A DNA stretch of 48,255 bases from Streptomyces sp. SM10 (GTDB lineage Bacteria > Actinomycetota > Actinomycetes > Streptomycetales > Streptomycetaceae), in NCBI RefSeq assembly GCF_002910915.1, contig NZ_NEUF01000173.1, forward strand, positions 30,891-79,145. The letters are read 5' to 3'. Positions 16,571 to 23,948 of this stretch are shown here, piece after piece. A program made the translations under genes and the position numbers. The notes below the pieces were generated by a model. That model was given only the letters and a program-made list of their open reading frames with translations, was not told the origin of the DNA and did no database searches. Position 1 is the first letter of the stretch, and every line of letters begins with the position of its first letter.

Positions 16571-17455
16571 GTGCTGGAAGAAGTAGTAGCGATCCGCTAT
16601 GTCACCCCTTTGCGTGAGGGTGGCTCGCTCCCCGGGATCGTCGAGGCCGATGACCTCGGCACGTACGTCATGAAGTTCACCGGGGCCGGGCAGGGGCGAA
16701 AGACCCTGGTGGCGGAGGTCATCTGCGGGGAGCTCGGCCGCAGGCTCGGGCTGCGGGTGCCGGAGCTGGTGACGATCCAGCTGGACCCCGTCATCGGTCT
16801 CGCCGAGCCCGACCAGGAGGTGCAGGAGCTCCTCAGGGCCAGCGCCGGGCTGAATCTCGGGATGGACTTCCTGCCGGGCTCGCTCGGTTTTGACCCGCTC
16901 GCCTACCAGGTCGGGGCGGCGGAGGCCGGGAGGGTCGTCTGGTTCGACGCGCTGATCAACAACGTGGACCGGTCGTGGCGGAACCCCAACATGCTCGTCT
17001 GGCACGGTGAGCCGTGGCTGATCGATCACGGGGCCACCATGATCTGGCACCACAACTGGCCGGGTGCGCAGGCCTCGGCGGCGAAGCCGTACAACGCCTC
17101 CGACCACGTACTCGCGCCGTTCGGGCCGGACATCGCCTCCGCGGCCGCCGAACTCGCCCCGCTGGTCACCGAAGAGCTGCTCACCGAGGTGGCGGCGGAG
17201 GTTCCCGGTGAATGGCTGGCCGGTGAACCGGGCTTCGAGAGCACGGACCAGCTCCGCCGGGCGTACGTGGAGCCGCTGCTGGCACGCGCCGCGAGCATCC
17301 ACGAGCGCGTCGTCATGGACGGACCCACGAAGGCCCGGCCCTCCCAGGCGCCCGGATGGCTCACCGAACGGCTGACGCCCTGGCCCCACCCCACCAGGAA
17401 GGACCGCGACGCGCAGGCGGGCGCCGGACGTGACGGCAAGGAGAGCGGCCGATGA
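16571..17455 (+). CDS. HipA-like kinase-fold protein
   Basis: 294 aa, resembling the stand-alone HipA-like family found in Actinobacteria rather than full HipA toxins. Kinase-type marks are GTYVMKFTGAGQGRKTLVAEV (nucleotide/Lys region, residues about 32-52), FDALINNVDRSWRNPNML (catalytic loop, like NNxDRHxxN of HipA, about 125-142) and PWLIDHGATM (DFG-equivalent, about 148-157). GTG 16571 has GGGAA just upstream. It overlaps the DUF3037 gene by ATGA, so the two are translationally coupled. HipA kinases phosphorylate proteins such as glutamyl-tRNA synthetase; no HipB-like antitoxin is present. The substrate is unknown. Confidence 0.85.
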   Translation: MLEEVVAIRYVTPLREGGSLPGIVEADDLGTYVMKFTGAGQGRKTLVAEVICGELGRRLGLRVPELVTIQLDPVIGLAEPDQEVQELLRASAGLNLGMDFLPGSLGFDPLAYQVGAAEAGRVVWFDALINNVDRSWRNPNMLVWHGEPWLIDHGATMIWHHNWPGAQASAAKPYNASDHVLAPFGPDIASAAAELAPLVTEELLTEVAAEVPGEWLAGEPGFESTDQLRRAYVEPLLARAASIHERVVMDGPTKARPSQAPGWLTERLTPWPHPTRKDRDAQAGAGRDGKESGR

Positions 17456-17835
17456 GCAAGCGCGATGTCTTCGAGTACGCGGTCCTGCGCGTCGTCCCCC
17501 GTGTCGAGCGCGGCGAGTGCTTCAACGCGGGCGTGCTGGTCTACTGCCGGGCGAAGTCCTTCGTGGCGGCCCGGACGCACCTGGACGAGCGCAAGCTCAG
17601 GGTGCTGGACCCGCAGGCCGACGTACAGGGTGTGCTGGCTGCCCTGCGGGCGGTCGAAGGGGTCTGCGGCGGTGGTGAGGCGGCGGGACAGGCCGCCGGT
17701 GACGACGCCGGCCGGCGCTTCCGCTGGCTGATCGCGCCCCGCTCCACGGTCGTCCAGCCGGGCGTCGTCCACAGTGGTCTGACCACGGACCCGGCCGCCG
17801 AGGTGGAGCGGCTGCTCGACCTGCTGGTGCGCTGA
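17452..17835 (+). CDS. DUF3037-family protein
   Basis: 127 aa, cytoplasmic, no signal or membrane segment. The family pattern is EYAVLRVVPRVERGECFNAG (residues about 6-25), the adjoining VLVYC, then FRWLIAPRSTVVQPGVVHSG near the middle-to-end. The ATG at 17452 overlaps the TGA of the HipA-like gene. The two families commonly occur as neighbours in actinomycetes (recollection), which suggests a joint, undefined role. A strong hairpin at 17844 closes the unit. Confidence 0.85.
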   Translation: MSKRDVFEYAVLRVVPRVERGECFNAGVLVYCRAKSFVAARTHLDERKLRVLDPQADVQGVLAALRAVEGVCGGGEAAGQAAGDDAGRRFRWLIAPRSTVVQPGVVHSGLTTDPAAEVERLLDLLVR

Positions 17836-17843
17836 TTCCCTGC

Positions 17844-17881
17844 CGGAGGCGCCGCCCCGGACGTACGGGGCGGCGCCTCCG
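17844..17881. terminator. Strong hairpin terminator after HipA-like/DUF3037 pair
   Basis: A perfect 16-bp stem (CGGAGGCGCCGCCCCG and its complement) with a six-base loop gacgta, nine bases after the DUF3037 stop. No U-tract, as is usual in Streptomyces. Confidence 0.8.
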
Positions 17882-17962
17882 TCCGGTGTGACATGCGCCC
17901 CTGTCCCCGTGGGCCGTTGACACCGGGTGCCAGGGCTTCTAGCGTCTCGTCTGCTGAAGGTA

Positions 17963-17978
17963 CTAAGCGGTTGCTCAG
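17963..17978. promoter_or_regulatory. Inverted-repeat operator candidate upstream of fabG pair
   Basis: CTAAGC-GGTT-GCTCAG, half-sites matching at 5 of 6 positions, 59 bp before the fabG start in an AT-richer patch. It resembles TetR-type operators that control fatty-acid and acyl-CoA genes in actinomycetes, but the regulator is not in the window. Confidence 0.45.
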
Positions 17979-18036
17979 TTATCGGGAACTTCCTGACGTC
18001 CGCTGAGCCGCGATCCAAGGGCGAGGAGAACCAAGC

Positions 18037-18798
18037 ATGTCCACCACCGAGCAGCGCGTCGCCATCGTGACGGGAGCGGCACGGGGCATCGGCGCCGCCA
18101 CCGCCGTACGCCTGGCGGCCGAGGGCCGCGCCGTCGCCGTACTCGACCTCGACGAGGCGGCGTGCAAGGACACGGTCGAGAAGATCACCGCCGCCGGGGG
18201 CAAGGCCCTCGCCGTCGGCTGCGATGTGTCGGACAGCGCCCAGGTGGAAGCGGCCGTCGCGCGCGTCGCCGCCGAGCTCGGCGCCCCGACGATCCTCGTC
18301 AACAACGCGGGTGTGCTCAGGGACAACCTGCTCTTCAAGATGAGCGAGTCCGACTGGGACCTCGTCATGAACGTCCACCTCAAGGGTGCGTTCCTGATGG
18401 CGAAGGCCGTACAGGCGCACATGGTGGAGGCCAAGTTCGGCCGCATCGTCTCGCTCTCGTCCTCCTCGGCGCTGGGCAACCGGGGCCAGGCCAACTACTC
18501 CGCGGTCAAGGCCGGTCTCCAGGGCTTCACGAAGACGCTGGCCAAGGAGCTCGGCAAGTTCGGTGTGACGGCCAACGCCGTCGCCCCCGGCTTCATCGTC
18601 ACCGAGATGACCGCCCAGACCGCGGCGCGGGTAGGCATGGGCTTCGAGGAGTTCCAGGCCGCCGCCGCGACGCAGATCCCGGTGCAGCGCGTGGGCCACC
18701 CCGAGGACATCGCCAACGCCATCGCCTTCTTCACCGGTGAGGACGCGGGCTTCGTGTCCGGGCAGGTCATGTACGTCGCCGGCGGACCGCTCAACTGA
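18037..18798 (+). CDS. fabG: 3-oxoacyl-ACP reductase-like short-chain dehydrogenase
   Basis: Classical SDR of 253 aa. NAD(P)-binding TGAARGIG is at residues 12-19, NNAG near 90, and the catalytic Ser-Tyr-Lys in SLSSSSALGNRGQANYSAVKAG (about 140-160). The family C-terminus is FVSGQVMYVAGG. FabG proteins reduce 3-oxoacyl-ACP to 3-hydroxyacyl-ACP in fatty-acid elongation; this one, outside the main fab cluster, may act on acyl-CoA instead. A second SDR follows after 22 bp, almost surely in the same operon. Start supported by GGGCGAGGAG upstream. Confidence 0.9.
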   Translation: MSTTEQRVAIVTGAARGIGAATAVRLAAEGRAVAVLDLDEAACKDTVEKITAAGGKALAVGCDVSDSAQVEAAVARVAAELGAPTILVNNAGVLRDNLLFKMSESDWDLVMNVHLKGAFLMAKAVQAHMVEAKFGRIVSLSSSSALGNRGQANYSAVKAGLQGFTKTLAKELGKFGVTANAVAPGFIVTEMTAQTAARVGMGFEEFQAAAATQIPVQRVGHPEDIANAIAFFTGEDAGFVSGQVMYVAGGPLN

Positions 18799-18820
18799 CC
18801 CCGGAAGGGCAACGGACAAC

Positions 18821-19576
18821 ATGACTGTGCAGGACAGTGGCAAGGTCGCGCTCATCACGGGCGCGAGCCGGGGCATCGGCTACGGCATCGCGGAGGCGTT
18901 CGTCGCCCGGGGTGACCGCGTCGTCATCACGGGCCGTGGCGAGGACGCCCTGAAGGAGGCCGTGGAGAAGCTCGGCGCCGACCGGGCCGTCGGCATCGCG
19001 GGCAAGGCGCACGACGAGGCGCACCAGGCCGCGGCCGTGGCACGCGCCATGGAGGCGTTCGGCCGGGTCGACTACCTGGTCAACAACGCCGGCACCAACC
19101 CCGTCTTCGGGCCGATGGCCGAGCTCGACCTCGACGTCGCCCGCAAGGTCTACGAGACCAATGTGATCTCGGCGCTCGGATTCGCCCAGCAGACCTGGAA
19201 GGCCTGGCAGAGGGAGAACGGCGGGGCGATCGTCAACATCGCCTCGGTCGCGGGTGTCTCCGCGTCGCCCTTCATCGGCGCCTACGGCATGAGCAAGGCC
19301 GCCATGGTCAACCTGACCCTTCAGTTGGCGCACGAGTTCGCGCCGGTCGTGCGGGTCAACGCGATCGCCCCGGCCGTGGTGAAGACGAAGTTCGCGGAGG
19401 CGCTCTACGAGGGCCGGGAGGCCGAGGCCGCGGCCGCCTACCCGCTGGGCCGGCTCGGTGTCCCGCAGGACATCGGCGGGGCGGCGGCGTTCCTCACGTC
19501 CGCGCAGTCCGACTGGGTCACGGGGCAGACGCTCGTGGTCGACGGCGGTATCTTCCTGAACGCGGGCGTGGCCTGA
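18821..19576 (+). CDS. Short-chain dehydrogenase/reductase, second gene of fabG pair
   Basis: SDR of 251 aa with TGASRGIG (residues about 14-21), NNAG near 88 and the catalytic set SVAGVSASPFIGAYGMSKAA (Ser, Tyr, Lys). It ends GQTLVVDGGIFLNAGVA. It lies 22 bp after the first SDR with GGAAGGGC upstream of the ATG at 18821, so the pair is co-expressed. Annotated homologues are called 3-oxoacyl-ACP reductase, but the exact substrate is not settled by sequence. A hairpin at 19611 ends the unit. Confidence 0.88.
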   Translation: MTVQDSGKVALITGASRGIGYGIAEAFVARGDRVVITGRGEDALKEAVEKLGADRAVGIAGKAHDEAHQAAAVARAMEAFGRVDYLVNNAGTNPVFGPMAELDLDVARKVYETNVISALGFAQQTWKAWQRENGGAIVNIASVAGVSASPFIGAYGMSKAAMVNLTLQLAHEFAPVVRVNAIAPAVVKTKFAEALYEGREAEAAAAYPLGRLGVPQDIGGAAAFLTSAQSDWVTGQTLVVDGGIFLNAGVA

Positions 19577-19610
19577 GAGGGACTGCGCCAGTTTGGCCCT
19601 GATTGACTGA

Positions 19611-19650
19611 AGTGCCTCGTCGGGCCAGCGGATTGTCCCGGCGAGGCACT
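19611..19650. terminator. Hairpin terminator after fabG-like pair
   Basis: AGTGCCTCG at 19611-19619 pairs with CGAGGCACT at 19642-19650, extended inward by TCGGG with CCCGG (one G-U pair), giving a stem of about 14 bp and a 12-base loop. Confidence 0.7.
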
Positions 19651-19693
19651 GCGGTATGGTCTGCCGACCCAAGGCCGATCGAGGAGCGTGCAC

Positions 19694-21274
19694 GTGTTCT
19701 ACCGGGCCAGTCTGCAGACTGTTGCAGCCCTTGCTTCCCTTTCTCTGCTGACCGGCTGCGGCCTGCTGTCCGACAGCAGTTCGGAAACGGACCAGAAGAT
19801 ATCCGTCGGCACGACGAGCTCGCCCTCGACCCTGGATCCGGCCGCCGCGTGGGACGGGTCGTGGGAGCTGATGAGGAACGTCTTCCAGACCCTCGTGAGC
19901 TTCCCGACGGGCAGCACCAGCCCCGAGCCGGACGCCGCCCAGGAGTGCCGGTTCACCGACGCCACGAGCATGGCCTACCGGTGCACCCTGCGCTCCGGCC
20001 TGAAGTTCTCCAACGGGGAGAAGATCGACGCCGAGGCCGTGAAGTACTCCATCGACCGGATCGTGAAGATCAAGGTCAAGGGTGGTCCGGCCGGACTGCT
20101 CGGGTCTCTCGACCGGGTGGAGACCAAGGGCGAGGACACGGTCATCTTCCACCTGGCCAAGGCGGACGCGACCTTCCCCTTCATCCTGGCCACTCCCGCG
20201 ATGTCGATCGTCCCCCCGGGGGAGTACCCGGCGGACAGTGTCCGCGACGACGGCAAGGTCACCGGCTCGGGGCCCTACCTCCTGGACTCGTACGAGGCCG
20301 GCAAGAAGGCCGAGCTGACGAAGAACCCCGGCTACAAGGGGTTCGCCGACCGGAAGAACACCGCGGTCACGATCCGCTACTTCGAGGACTCCGCCCCCAT
20401 GGTGGATGCGCTGAAGAAGAAGGAGATCGACGCCACCTACCGCGGCCTGACCGCCGAGGAGGTCATCGGCCTCGAGGACAACAAGAAGGACAACAACGGT
20501 CTGCAGATCGTCGAGTCCGTCGGCGCCGACATCCGCTTCCTCGTGTTCAACCCGAAGGACCCGGCCGCGGGGAAGCTCGCCGTCCGGCAGGCCATCGCCC
20601 AGGTGGTGGACCGCGACGCCCTCGTCGCCAAGGTCTACCGGGGCACCGCGGAACCGCTCTACTCCATGGTTCCCAAGGGCATCGCCGGGCACACCACCAG
20701 CTTCTTCGACTCCTACGGCGACCCGGACACCGCCAAGGCCAAGGAGATACTCTCCGGCGCGGGCATCACCGCCCCGGTCAAGATGACCTTCTGGTACACC
20801 ACGGACCGCTACGGCTCCTCCACCGCTCCCGAGTTCACCGAACTGAAGCGCCAGCTCGAGGCGTCCGGGCTCTTCCGGATCACGCTGAAGAGCGCGCCGT
20901 GGAAGTCCTTCCAGGAGGGCTTCACCAAGGGGGACTACCCGGTCTTCGGACGTGGCTGGTTCCCCGACTTCCCCGACCCGGACAACTTCGTCGCGCCGTT
21001 CGTCGGCCAGGACAGCGTCACCGGGACCCCGTACCTGACCGACGAGATCACCCAGGAGCTGCTGCCGTCCTCCCGGAAGGAGAGCGACCGCGGTGCCGTC
21101 TCGAAGCAGTTCAAGCGGGCCCAGGAGATCCTCGTCAAGGACGTGCGGCTGCTGCCCCTGTGGCAGGGCAAGCTCTACGTGGCGGCCGGTGAGGACATCG
21201 GCGGCGGCGAGCGCGCGCTCGACCCGCAGACGGTCATGCAGATGTGGGAGCTGTACCGCAAGACCAGCTGGTAG
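19694..21274 (+). CDS. ABC-transporter peptide/solute-binding lipoprotein (family 5)
   Basis: 526 aa extracytoplasmic binding protein. The signal peptide ends in the lipobox LLTGC with Cys22. The SBP_bac_5 fold is shown by YRCTLRSGLKFSNGEKIDAE, VTGSGPYLLDSYEAG, FNPKDPAAGKLAVRQAIAQ and GRGWFPDFPDPDNF. GTG 19694 is preferred because GAGGAG lies seven bases before it; GTG 19688 is too close. No permease or ATPase gene adjoins, so it is an orphan receptor for an oligopeptide-type importer, or a dedicated peptide binder. The ligand is unknown. Confidence 0.9.
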   Translation: MFYRASLQTVAALASLSLLTGCGLLSDSSSETDQKISVGTTSSPSTLDPAAAWDGSWELMRNVFQTLVSFPTGSTSPEPDAAQECRFTDATSMAYRCTLRSGLKFSNGEKIDAEAVKYSIDRIVKIKVKGGPAGLLGSLDRVETKGEDTVIFHLAKADATFPFILATPAMSIVPPGEYPADSVRDDGKVTGSGPYLLDSYEAGKKAELTKNPGYKGFADRKNTAVTIRYFEDSAPMVDALKKKEIDATYRGLTAEEVIGLEDNKKDNNGLQIVESVGADIRFLVFNPKDPAAGKLAVRQAIAQVVDRDALVAKVYRGTAEPLYSMVPKGIAGHTTSFFDSYGDPDTAKAKEILSGAGITAPVKMTFWYTTDRYGSSTAPEFTELKRQLEASGLFRITLKSAPWKSFQEGFTKGDYPVFGRGWFPDFPDPDNFVAPFVGQDSVTGTPYLTDEITQELLPSSRKESDRGAVSKQFKRAQEILVKDVRLLPLWQGKLYVAAGEDIGGGERALDPQTVMQMWELYRKTSW

Positions 21275-21364
21275 GAGGGGCGCGGCGGGCTCGGCAGGTC
21301 CGTTGTCAGTGGGCCCCGGTAGGTTCTGTGGTGAAGAACCGATTGCTTACCGGAGGTTGTGGAC

Positions 21365-22084
21365 GTGACCGACACCGACCTGCTGCCCGAGTCCTGGCGC
21401 GGCGTCCTCGGCGAAGAGCTGCAGAAGCCCTACTTCAAGGAGCTCACCGACTTCGTCGAGGAGGAGCGGGCCCGTGGGCCGGTGTACCCGCCGCGCGAGC
21501 AGGTCTTCGCCGCGCTGGAGGCCACACCCTACGACCGGGTGAAGGTGCTCATCCTGGGCCAGGACCCCTACCACGGTGAGGGCCAGGGACACGGCCTCTG
21601 CTTCTCGGTCAGGCCGGGCGTCAGGACACCGCCCTCGCTGCGCAACATCTACAAGGAGATGAACGACGAGCTGGGCCTGCCGGTCCCCGACAACGGATAT
21701 CTGATGCCGTGGGCCGAGCAGGGCGTCCTGCTGCTCAACGCGGTGCTCACGGTCCGCGGCGGCGAGGCGAATTCGCACAAGGCCAAGGGGTGGGAGAAGG
21801 TCACCGACGCGGTGATCCGTGCGGTGGCCGAGCGTCCCGACCCCGCCGTCTTCGTCCTCTGGGGCAACTACGCCCAGAAGAAGATCCCGCTGATCGACCA
21901 GGAGCGCCACGTGGTGGTCAAGGGCGCGCACCCGTCCCCGCTCTCCGCGAAGAAGTGGTTCGGCTCCCGTCCCTTCACCCAGATCGACGAGGCCGTCGCC
22001 GCGCAGGGCCACGAGCCCATCGACTGGCGGATCCCGGACCTGGGCCCGCAGGCGACCCGGCCGGCGGCCGCGGCCCGCGCCTGA
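21365..22084 (+). CDS. ung: Uracil-DNA glycosylase, family 1
   Basis: Base-excision-repair enzyme of 239 aa that removes uracil from DNA. The water-activating motif GQDPYHGEGQ is at residues 65-74 with catalytic Asp67, the uracil-binding LLLNAVLTV is near 120, and the DNA-intercalation loop is HPSPLSAKKWFGSRPF with catalytic His near 181. The length is normal. GTG 21365 is chosen over GTG 21359 because GGAGG then lies eight bases away rather than two. Confidence 0.97.
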   Translation: MTDTDLLPESWRGVLGEELQKPYFKELTDFVEEERARGPVYPPREQVFAALEATPYDRVKVLILGQDPYHGEGQGHGLCFSVRPGVRTPPSLRNIYKEMNDELGLPVPDNGYLMPWAEQGVLLLNAVLTVRGGEANSHKAKGWEKVTDAVIRAVAERPDPAVFVLWGNYAQKKIPLIDQERHVVVKGAHPSPLSAKKWFGSRPFTQIDEAVAAQGHEPIDWRIPDLGPQATRPAAAARA

Positions 22085-22093
22085 GCGGGATTG

Positions 22094-22125
22094 CCGGTGG
22101 CTGCGGCTAGCGTCGGAGCCACCGG
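22094..22125. terminator. Hairpin after ung
   Basis: CCGGTGGCT and AGCCACCGG form a perfect 9-bp stem around a 14-base loop ten bases after the ung stop. It argues against the next gene starting as early as 22091. Confidence 0.6.
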
Positions 22126-22159
22126 AACAGGCCGGACGTGGATCAGGGAGACCTCTGAC

Positions 22160-22654
22160 GTGGAGCAGCGGGAAGTGCCGGGGGACGCCGTCATGACCAG
22201 GATCGGTCAGGCCGTCATGCTGCTCCACGCGGGAGACCGTGAAGAGGCCAGGAACCGGTTCGGGACCATCTGGTCGGAGATCGGTGAATCCGGCGAAGCC
22301 CTGCACCGGTGCACCCTCGCCCACTACATGGCGGACAGCCAGGACGACCCCGGGGACGAACTCGCCTGGGACCTCAGGGCGTTGACGGCGGCGGAGGGGC
22401 TGGCCGAAGGGCCGGCCGAAGACCCGGCGGCGGAGCACCGGGACGTCCCCGCGGTGCGCGCCTTCTTCCCGTCGCTCCATCTCAATCTGGCGGCGGACTA
22501 TCTGAAGCTGCAGCGCTTCGAGGCGGCACGGATCCATCTGGACCGGGCCTGGGACTCTGTCGGAGCCGTCGAGGGCGACGGGTACGGCGGCGCGGTCCGC
22601 GCCGCCATCAGACGGCTGGAGCAGCGCCTGCGGGGGAGCGCGGCGGGGGAGTGA
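22160..22654 (+). CDS. Tetratricopeptide-like helical protein, uncharacterised
   Basis: 164 aa, cytoplasmic and all-helical by composition. AVMLLHAGDREEARNRFGTIW (about residues 17-37) and HLNLAADYLKLQRFEAARIHLDRAW (about 112-136) look like TPR helix pairs. GTG 22160 has GGGAG ten bases upstream and lies after the ung terminator; ATG 22193 is a shorter alternative. No enzymatic motif is visible; proteins of this type usually mediate protein contacts. It converges on the broken DinB gene. Confidence 0.7.
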   Translation: MEQREVPGDAVMTRIGQAVMLLHAGDREEARNRFGTIWSEIGESGEALHRCTLAHYMADSQDDPGDELAWDLRALTAAEGLAEGPAEDPAAEHRDVPAVRAFFPSLHLNLAADYLKLQRFEAARIHLDRAWDSVGAVEGDGYGGAVRAAIRRLEQRLRGSAAGE

Positions 22655-22671
22655 CCCGCGGGCGCCGCCGG

Positions 22672-23184
22672 TCACTCCCCGGTGGCGCCGTCGATCCGTT
22701 CCCGTACGAGGTCGGCGTGCCCGTTGTGCCGGGCGTACTCCTCGATCATGTGCGTGTAGATCCAGCGGAGGCTGAAGGGCTTGGTCCTCCTGCCCATGCC
22801 GACGGACAGGTCGTCGAGACCGAACTTCGCGGCGTTGGCCCGGGCGTGTTCGATCTCGGCCGGCCAGGTGGTCCTGGCCTCGTCCCAGGTGTCCGCCTCC
22901 GTGAGGTGGAACTCCCCGTCCGGGTCCTCGTCCGTCCCGTAGATCGGCTCCATCTCCTCACCGGTGAGCACCTCGCGGAACCAGCCGCGCTCGTTCTCGG
23001 CGAGGTGCCGTACGAGACCGAGCAGGGTGAATTACGACGGCGGCACGGACGCCTCGCGTAGCCGGGTGTCGGTGAGCCCTTCACACTTCATCGCCAGGGT
23101 CGCCCGGTGATAGTCCCGCCACCCCTCCAGCATCTGCCGTTCGGCCGCGTCGGTCTCGGGTGCGGAGCGTTCTTCTGTCGTCAT
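22672..23184 (-). pseudogene. DinB/DUF664-family protein with in-frame TAA at codon 51
   Basis: A DinB-superfamily four-helix protein (mycothiol/bacillithiol-dependent enzyme fold), 170 aa if the stop were read through. The first 50 codons read MLEGWRDYHRATLAMKCEGL to REASVPPS, then TAA (plus-strand TTA at 23032-23034), then FTLLGLVRHLAENERGWFRE in the same frame. The metal-site histidines in DYHRA, VRHLAE and THMIEEYARHNGH are all kept. Homologues have a sense codon at the TAA. A single substitution therefore interrupts an otherwise intact gene. An internal GTG could restart only the last 99 codons. Confidence 0.88.
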
Positions 23185-23238
23185 CGGGCTATCCTCGCGC
23201 GGCGACGATCAGCGGGGCCAACGCTTTCGGCGTTTCTC

Positions 23239-23868
23239 TCAGCGGTTCCCGAGCATCCCGCGCAGGAGCTCGGCGCAGCCTCTGCGCAGCTCCTCCTCGG
23301 TCGGTACGGCCCGGTGGTAGGAGCCCGCGGCGCAGGCGAACATCATCCCTTCCGCCCAGGCGACGACCGACAATGCGTGCCGTTCCGGCTCGGCCGATCC
23401 CGCGGCGGTCATGAGGGCCACCAGCGGTTCACGGAAGCGTGCGCCCGCGCTGTCGTAGAACGCCCGCAGGCCGGGGCGCCGGGTGGCCTCCAGGGCCAGT
23501 TCGTAGCGGCAGACCAGGAGCTCGGTGCTGCCGGTCAGATAGCGGTGGAGCGCGTGCGCCAGCCCCTCGGCGGCATCCGCCGGATCGCCGCTCGTGAGCC
23601 ACTCCCCGGGGGTGAGCACCCGCGCCTCCCGCTCGGCGAGCCGGCGTACGGCCGCCTCCAGCAGCGCCTCCCGGGTGCGGGCGTGGTTCGACGTCGAGCC
23701 CTGGGGAAGCCCGGCCCGCTCGTCCACCGCCCGGTGGGTCAGGCCCCTCATCCCGCGCTCGGCGAGGAGGGCGAGCGCGGCGTCGGCGATCAGGCCGGCG
23801 CGGGAGGGCCCGGGCGGCCGGTCGGGGCCGGCCGGTGCGGTGCGCGCGGGAGTGGAGCGTGAGGGCAT
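23239..23868 (-). CDS. TetR-family transcriptional repressor
   Basis: 209 aa. The HTH lies at residues about 25-70 (AALALLAERGMRGLTHRAVD, then GLPQGSTSNHARTREALLEA), followed by an all-helical ligand domain with a C-terminal TetR_C-type pattern. It is divergent from a flavin monooxygenase, and the 80-bp gap is filled by a large inverted repeat. The usual logic is that it represses itself and the monooxygenase until an inducer, likely a monooxygenase substrate, binds. The ATG at 23868 is clear. Confidence 0.93.
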   Translation of the reverse strand: MPSRSTPARTAPAGPDRPPGPSRAGLIADAALALLAERGMRGLTHRAVDERAGLPQGSTSNHARTREALLEAAVRRLAEREARVLTPGEWLTSGDPADAAEGLAHALHRYLTGSTELLVCRYELALEATRRPGLRAFYDSAGARFREPLVALMTAAGSAEPERHALSVVAWAEGMMFACAAGSYHRAVPTEEELRRGCAELLRGMLGNR

Positions 23869-23883
23869 GGAGTAAACCTACCG

Positions 23884-23936
23884 CCTCGACTACACCTGTA
23901 GTAGCGTGGATCCTGTCACTACAGGTGTAGTCGAGG
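23884..23936. promoter_or_regulatory. Double operator between TetR and flavin monooxygenase genes
   Basis: A perfect 19-base inverted repeat, CCTCGACTACACCTGTAGT at 23884-23902 and its complement at 23918-23936, separated by 15 bases. Each arm holds CTACA-CC-TGTAG, itself a near-palindrome, so two TetR dimers could bind. The right arm runs into the GAGGAGGGGG ribosome site of the monooxygenase gene. Confidence 0.82.
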
Positions 23937-23948
23937 AGGGGGTGCGTC

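Noticed and set aside
17026..18876. A 616-codon minus-strand frame spanning HipA-like, DUF3037 and fabG genes
   Set aside because: It crosses three genes and their terminator, with no coherent domain.
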